In this document: positions 13,208-15,829 of the stretch, one piece after another
Layout: each line of letters starts with the position of its first letter
Position numbering within the stretch: position 1 is the stretch's first letter
Source of the DNA: Desulfobacteraceae bacterium
GTDB taxonomy: Bacteria > Desulfobacterota > Desulfobacteria > Desulfobacterales > Desulfosalsimonadaceae
Assembly: GCA_024636355.1 (NCBI GenBank)
Contig: JAGXHH010000196.1
Span: 1-15,829 of the forward strand
DNA length: 15,829 bases
Direction: 5' to 3'
Notes under the pieces: generated by a model
Databases searched by the model: none
Told to the model about the DNA's origin: nothing
Seen by the model: only the letters and a program-made list of their open reading frames with translations
Translations under genes and position numbers: made by a program

Positions 13208-15829
13208 ATGGCAAAGAAAACGCAAACAATAGATGGAAATACGGCCGCCGTTCATGTGGCATACGCCTTGAGTGACGTGGCGGCCATTTACCCGATCACC
13301 CCTTCGACCTCCATGGGGGAGACGGCAGATGAATGGTCCTCGCAGGGCCGAAAAAACATCTTCGGTCAAACCCTGCAGATCCGGGAGATGCAGTCGGAAG
13401 CCGGCGCCGCGGGAGCAGTTCACGGATCATTGGCCGCCGGTGCGTTGACGACCACATTTACGGCATCTCAGGGGCTTCTCCTGATGATTCCGAATATGTA
13501 CAAAATGGCCGGTGAACTGCTTCCTGCGGTCTTTCATGTATCGGCGAGGGCGATTGCCGGACATGCCCTTTCCATATTCGGCGATCACAGCGATGTAATG
13601 GCCGTACGGCCGACCGGGTTTTCCCAGCTGGCCTCCGGATCTGTCCAGGAGGCCATGGACATGGCACTGGTCTCTCATTTGTCGGCCATTGATGCAAGCC
13701 TGCCGTTTATCCATTTTTTTGACGGGTTCCGCACATCGAGTGAAATCCAGAAAATCGAATTGATCGATTACGATGATATGGCCGCCATGGTCAATCATGA
13801 CGCCATTCGTGATTTCAGGGACCGGGCCATGAATCCCGAACATCCGAATACCCGGGGAACCGCCCAGAATCCGGACATTTTCTTTCAGGCCCGGGAAGCG
13901 GCAAATCCCTATTATCTGGCAGTTCCGGAGATCGTTCTCGAAAACATGGGAAAAGTCGGAAAACTCACCGGCCGCAATTACCGCCTGTTCGATTATGTCG
14001 GCCATCCCGATGCCGATCGGGTGGTGATTTCGATGGGGTCATCCACTGAGACGCTGCAAGAGGTAGTCAATCATTTAAATAAGCGGGGCGAACGGGTTGG
14101 TCTTCTCAAGGTCCATCTTTACCGGCCGTTTTCCATGGAACATTTCATGGCGGCATTGCCCGGTTCCGTCGAACAGATCACCGTTCTCGACCGGACAAAG
14201 GAACCCGGCGCCATCGGCGATCCGCTGTATCTCGATGTCTGCTCGGCATTTATTGAATACGGTCAGGTTCCGGATATAACCGCCGGCCGGTACGGACTCG
14301 GTTCAAAGGAATTCACCCCCGGCATGGCCAAGGCCGTTTTCGACAACATGAAAGCCCTCGGCCCCAAGCATCATTTTACCGTCGGGATCAAGGACGACGT
14401 CACCTACAGTTCCCTGCCGTACGAAAATGAGCTCGACACCACCCCGGAAGGGACCATCCAGTGCAAATTCTGGGGATTCGGATCGGACGGGACCGTCGGC
14501 GCCAACAAGAGCGCCATCAAGATCATCGGGAACAACACGGAAAAGTATGCCCAGGGCTATTTTGCCTATGATGCCAAGAAATCCGGCGGTGTGACCGTTT
14601 CCCACCTGCGTTTTTCCGGACATAAGATTCAGTCGACCTACCTGGTGCACAGCGCCGATTTCGTCGCCTGTCATAAAGCCAATTATGTGAAGCTCTATGA
14701 TCTTCTCGAAGATATCAAACCCGGCGGCACCTTCCTTCTCAATTCCCCGTGGACCCAGGAAGAGATGGAGACGGAGATCCCCGCATCCCTGCGCCGGACA
14801 ATTGCCCGGAAGAATTTGAAATTCTATAATATCGATGCCGTAAAGATCGCCGCATCCGTCGGACTCGGCGGCCGGATCAACATGATCATGCAGACCGCCT
14901 TTTTCAAACTCGCCAACGTGCTTCCCTTTGAGGAGGCAGTCGATCTTCTGAAGAAGGATATCCATAAAACCTATGGCAATAAAGGTGAAAAAGTCGTCCA
15001 GATGAACCTGGGCGCCGTGGATAAGTCGGTCGAAAACCTCCAGGAGATCAACTACCCGGAATCCTGGAAGAATGCCGGAAAAGAAGCACTTCCTGAAATG
15101 GATGTTCCGGATTTTGTGAAAGATGTCATGATTCCGATGGCCGCACAGCAGGGGGACAAACTGCCGGTAAGCGCCTTTGAGCCGGACGGCATTTTCCCGC
15201 TCGGCACCAGCCAGTATGAAAAACGCGGGGTCGCCATCAGCATACCCGAATGGATTCCCGAAAACTGCATCCAGTGCAACCAGTGCGCATTTGTCTGTCC
15301 GCACGCAACGATCCGCCCGGGACTGGTCACGGAAGAAGAACTTGCGGACGCCCCGGACGCTTTCGTGACTCTCAATGCGGTTGGAAAAGAGGTCAAGGAT
15401 TACAAGTTCCGCATCCAGGTCTACCCGTTGGACTGCATGGGTTGCGGCAACTGCGCGGATATCTGCCCGGCGAAGAAAAAGGCGCTGGTCATGCGGCCGA
15501 TTGACACCCAGACGGAAATCCAGGAGCCGAACCGTAAATTTTTCGAAACCGTGCCGGATCGCGGTCACCTGGTGAAACGCGATTCCGTAAAGGGGAGCCA
15601 GTTCTATAAACCGCTCATGGAGTTCTCCGGGGCATGTGCCGGATGCGGTGAAACTTCCTATGTTAAATTGCTGACCCAGCTCTACGGTGAACGGATGGTC
15701 ATTGCCAATGCTACCGGATGCTCATCGATCTGGGGCGCTTCGGCACCCTCGGTACCGTATTGCCAGAATGCGGACGGCTTCGGACCGGCCTGGGGCAACT
15801 CGCTGTTCGAGGATGCCGCAGAATATGGG
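13208..15829 (+). CDS. nifJ: Pyruvate:ferredoxin (flavodoxin) oxidoreductase, 3' end beyond window
   Basis: This single-chain homodimeric enzyme oxidises pyruvate with CoA to acetyl-CoA and CO2, reducing ferredoxin or flavodoxin; in anaerobes it can also run in reverse. The window holds 874 codons without a stop, against about 1170-1230 residues for full-length homologues. Domain I has YPITPS (28-33) with T31, the thiamine-activating E64 and substrate-contact R114. Domain II follows with DRTKEPG. Domain III has FWGFGSDGTVGANKS (421-435). The ferredoxin-like domain carries C687, C690, C693, C697 and C743, C746, C749, C753 for two 4Fe-4S clusters. C810, C813 and C838 are three of the four ligands of the proximal cluster. 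The fourth cysteine and the main thiamine diphosphate motif lie past the edge. AGGAG (13194-13198) is nine nt before the ATG. No frameshift is seen. Confidence 0.97.
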   Translation, partial: MAKKTQTIDGNTAAVHVAYALSDVAAIYPITPSTSMGETADEWSSQGRKNIFGQTLQIREMQSEAGAAGAVHGSLAAGALTTTFTASQGLLLMIPNMYKMAGELLPAVFHVSARAIAGHALSIFGDHSDVMAVRPTGFSQLASGSVQEAMDMALVSHLSAIDASLPFIHFFDGFRTSSEIQKIELIDYDDMAAMVNHDAIRDFRDRAMNPEHPNTRGTAQNPDIFFQAREAANPYYLAVPEIVLENMGKVGKLTGRNYRLFDYVGHPDADRVVISMGSSTETLQEVVNHLNKRGERVGLLKVHLYRPFSMEHFMAALPGSVEQITVLDRTKEPGAIGDPLYLDVCSAFIEYGQVPDITAGRYGLGSKEFTPGMAKAVFDNMKALGPKHHFTVGIKDDVTYSSLPYENELDTTPEGTIQCKFWGFGSDGTVGANKSAIKIIGNNTEKYAQGYFAYDAKKSGGVTVSHLRFSGHKIQSTYLVHSADFVACHKANYVKLYDLLEDIKPGGTFLLNSPWTQEEMETEIPASLRRTIARKNLKFYNIDAVKIAASVGLGGRINMIMQTAFFKLANVLPFEEAVDLLKKDIHKTYGNKGEKVVQMNLGAVDKSVENLQEINYPESWKNAGKEALPEMDVPDFVKDVMIPMAAQQGDKLPVSAFEPDGIFPLGTSQYEKRGVAISIPEWIPENCIQCNQCAFVCPHATIRPGLVTEEELADAPDAFVTLNAVGKEVKDYKFRIQVYPLDCMGCGNCADICPAKKKALVMRPIDTQTEIQEPNRKFFETVPDRGHLVKRDSVKGSQFYKPLMEFSGACAGCGETSYVKLLTQLYGERMVIANATGCSSIWGASAPSVPYCQNADGFGPAWGNSLFEDAAEYG

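Noticed and set aside
14303..15568. 421-codon open frame on the minus strand inside PFOR
   Set aside because: It lies wholly antisense to a strongly supported PFOR with intact Fe-S cysteines. Its composition (runs of Phe, Asp, Val and Gly) is that of a mirror frame, and no start signal is seen.

Overview
The window looks like chromosomal DNA of an anaerobic Gram-negative bacterium, most likely a sulfate-reducing Desulfobacterota (inference). The main reason is the 3' gene, a pyruvate:ferredoxin oxidoreductase (PFOR). Its N-terminal catalytic positions Y28, T31, E64 and R114 fall at the same numbers as in the Desulfovibrio africanus enzyme, and its Fe-S cysteines are offset by only about two residues. 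A PAS hybrid histidine kinase, an electron transfer flavoprotein subunit and two lipoproteins fit that picture. I see no tRNA, rRNA, CRISPR array, transposase or phage gene. No hallmark of a mobile island is visible; this reads as ordinary core and accessory chromosome with interesting intergenic structure.

Layout. 1-136: tail region with a short 7-bp-period repeat and a nested inverted repeat. 137-2140 (-): PAS-PAS-HisKA-HATPase-REC hybrid histidine kinase. 2141-2421: its leader and a promoter wrapped in three nested dyads. 2422-3396 (-): EtfA with no EtfB beside it. 3397-3611: divergent spacer with an etfA promoter candidate and a degenerate heptad array. 3612-4484 (+): Rossmann/DUF2520 protein. 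4490-7471 (-): PreP-like M16C zinc protease, tail to tail with the previous gene (5 nt gap). 7472-7870: 399-bp spacer with two hairpins. 7871-8239 (-): small winged-helix-like protein. 8240-8581: AT-rich divergent spacer. 8582-9100 (+): DUF2062 membrane protein. 9189-9245 (+): possible 18-codon leader ORF overlapping the rsmA start. 9242-10096 (+): rsmA. 10107-10529 (-) and 10726-11313 (+): two divergently transcribed lipoproteins sharing a 196-bp control region with the best sigma70-type promoter in the window. 11354-12940 (+): FGGY carbohydrate kinase. 12941-13207: PFOR promoter and leader with A-tract direct repeats. 13208 to the end (+): PFOR, cut by the window edge after residue 874.

How the genes relate. 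Most genes are single transcription units facing in alternating directions, so there is little operon-based evidence for a shared pathway. PFOR (acetyl-CoA plus reduced ferredoxin or flavodoxin) and EtfA (flavin electron transfer) belong to anaerobic energy metabolism. RsmA is ribosome maturation, the M16C protease is peptide turnover, and the kinase feeds a sugar or polyol into catabolism. The lipoprotein at 10726 and the kinase at 11354 are only 40 nt apart and may be co-transcribed. I did not find a clear new multi-gene system. The most unusual signals are the triple-dyad promoter of the histidine kinase, the heptad arrays, the GTGA-overlapping leader ORF before rsmA, and a possible small transcript between 7623 and 7758.
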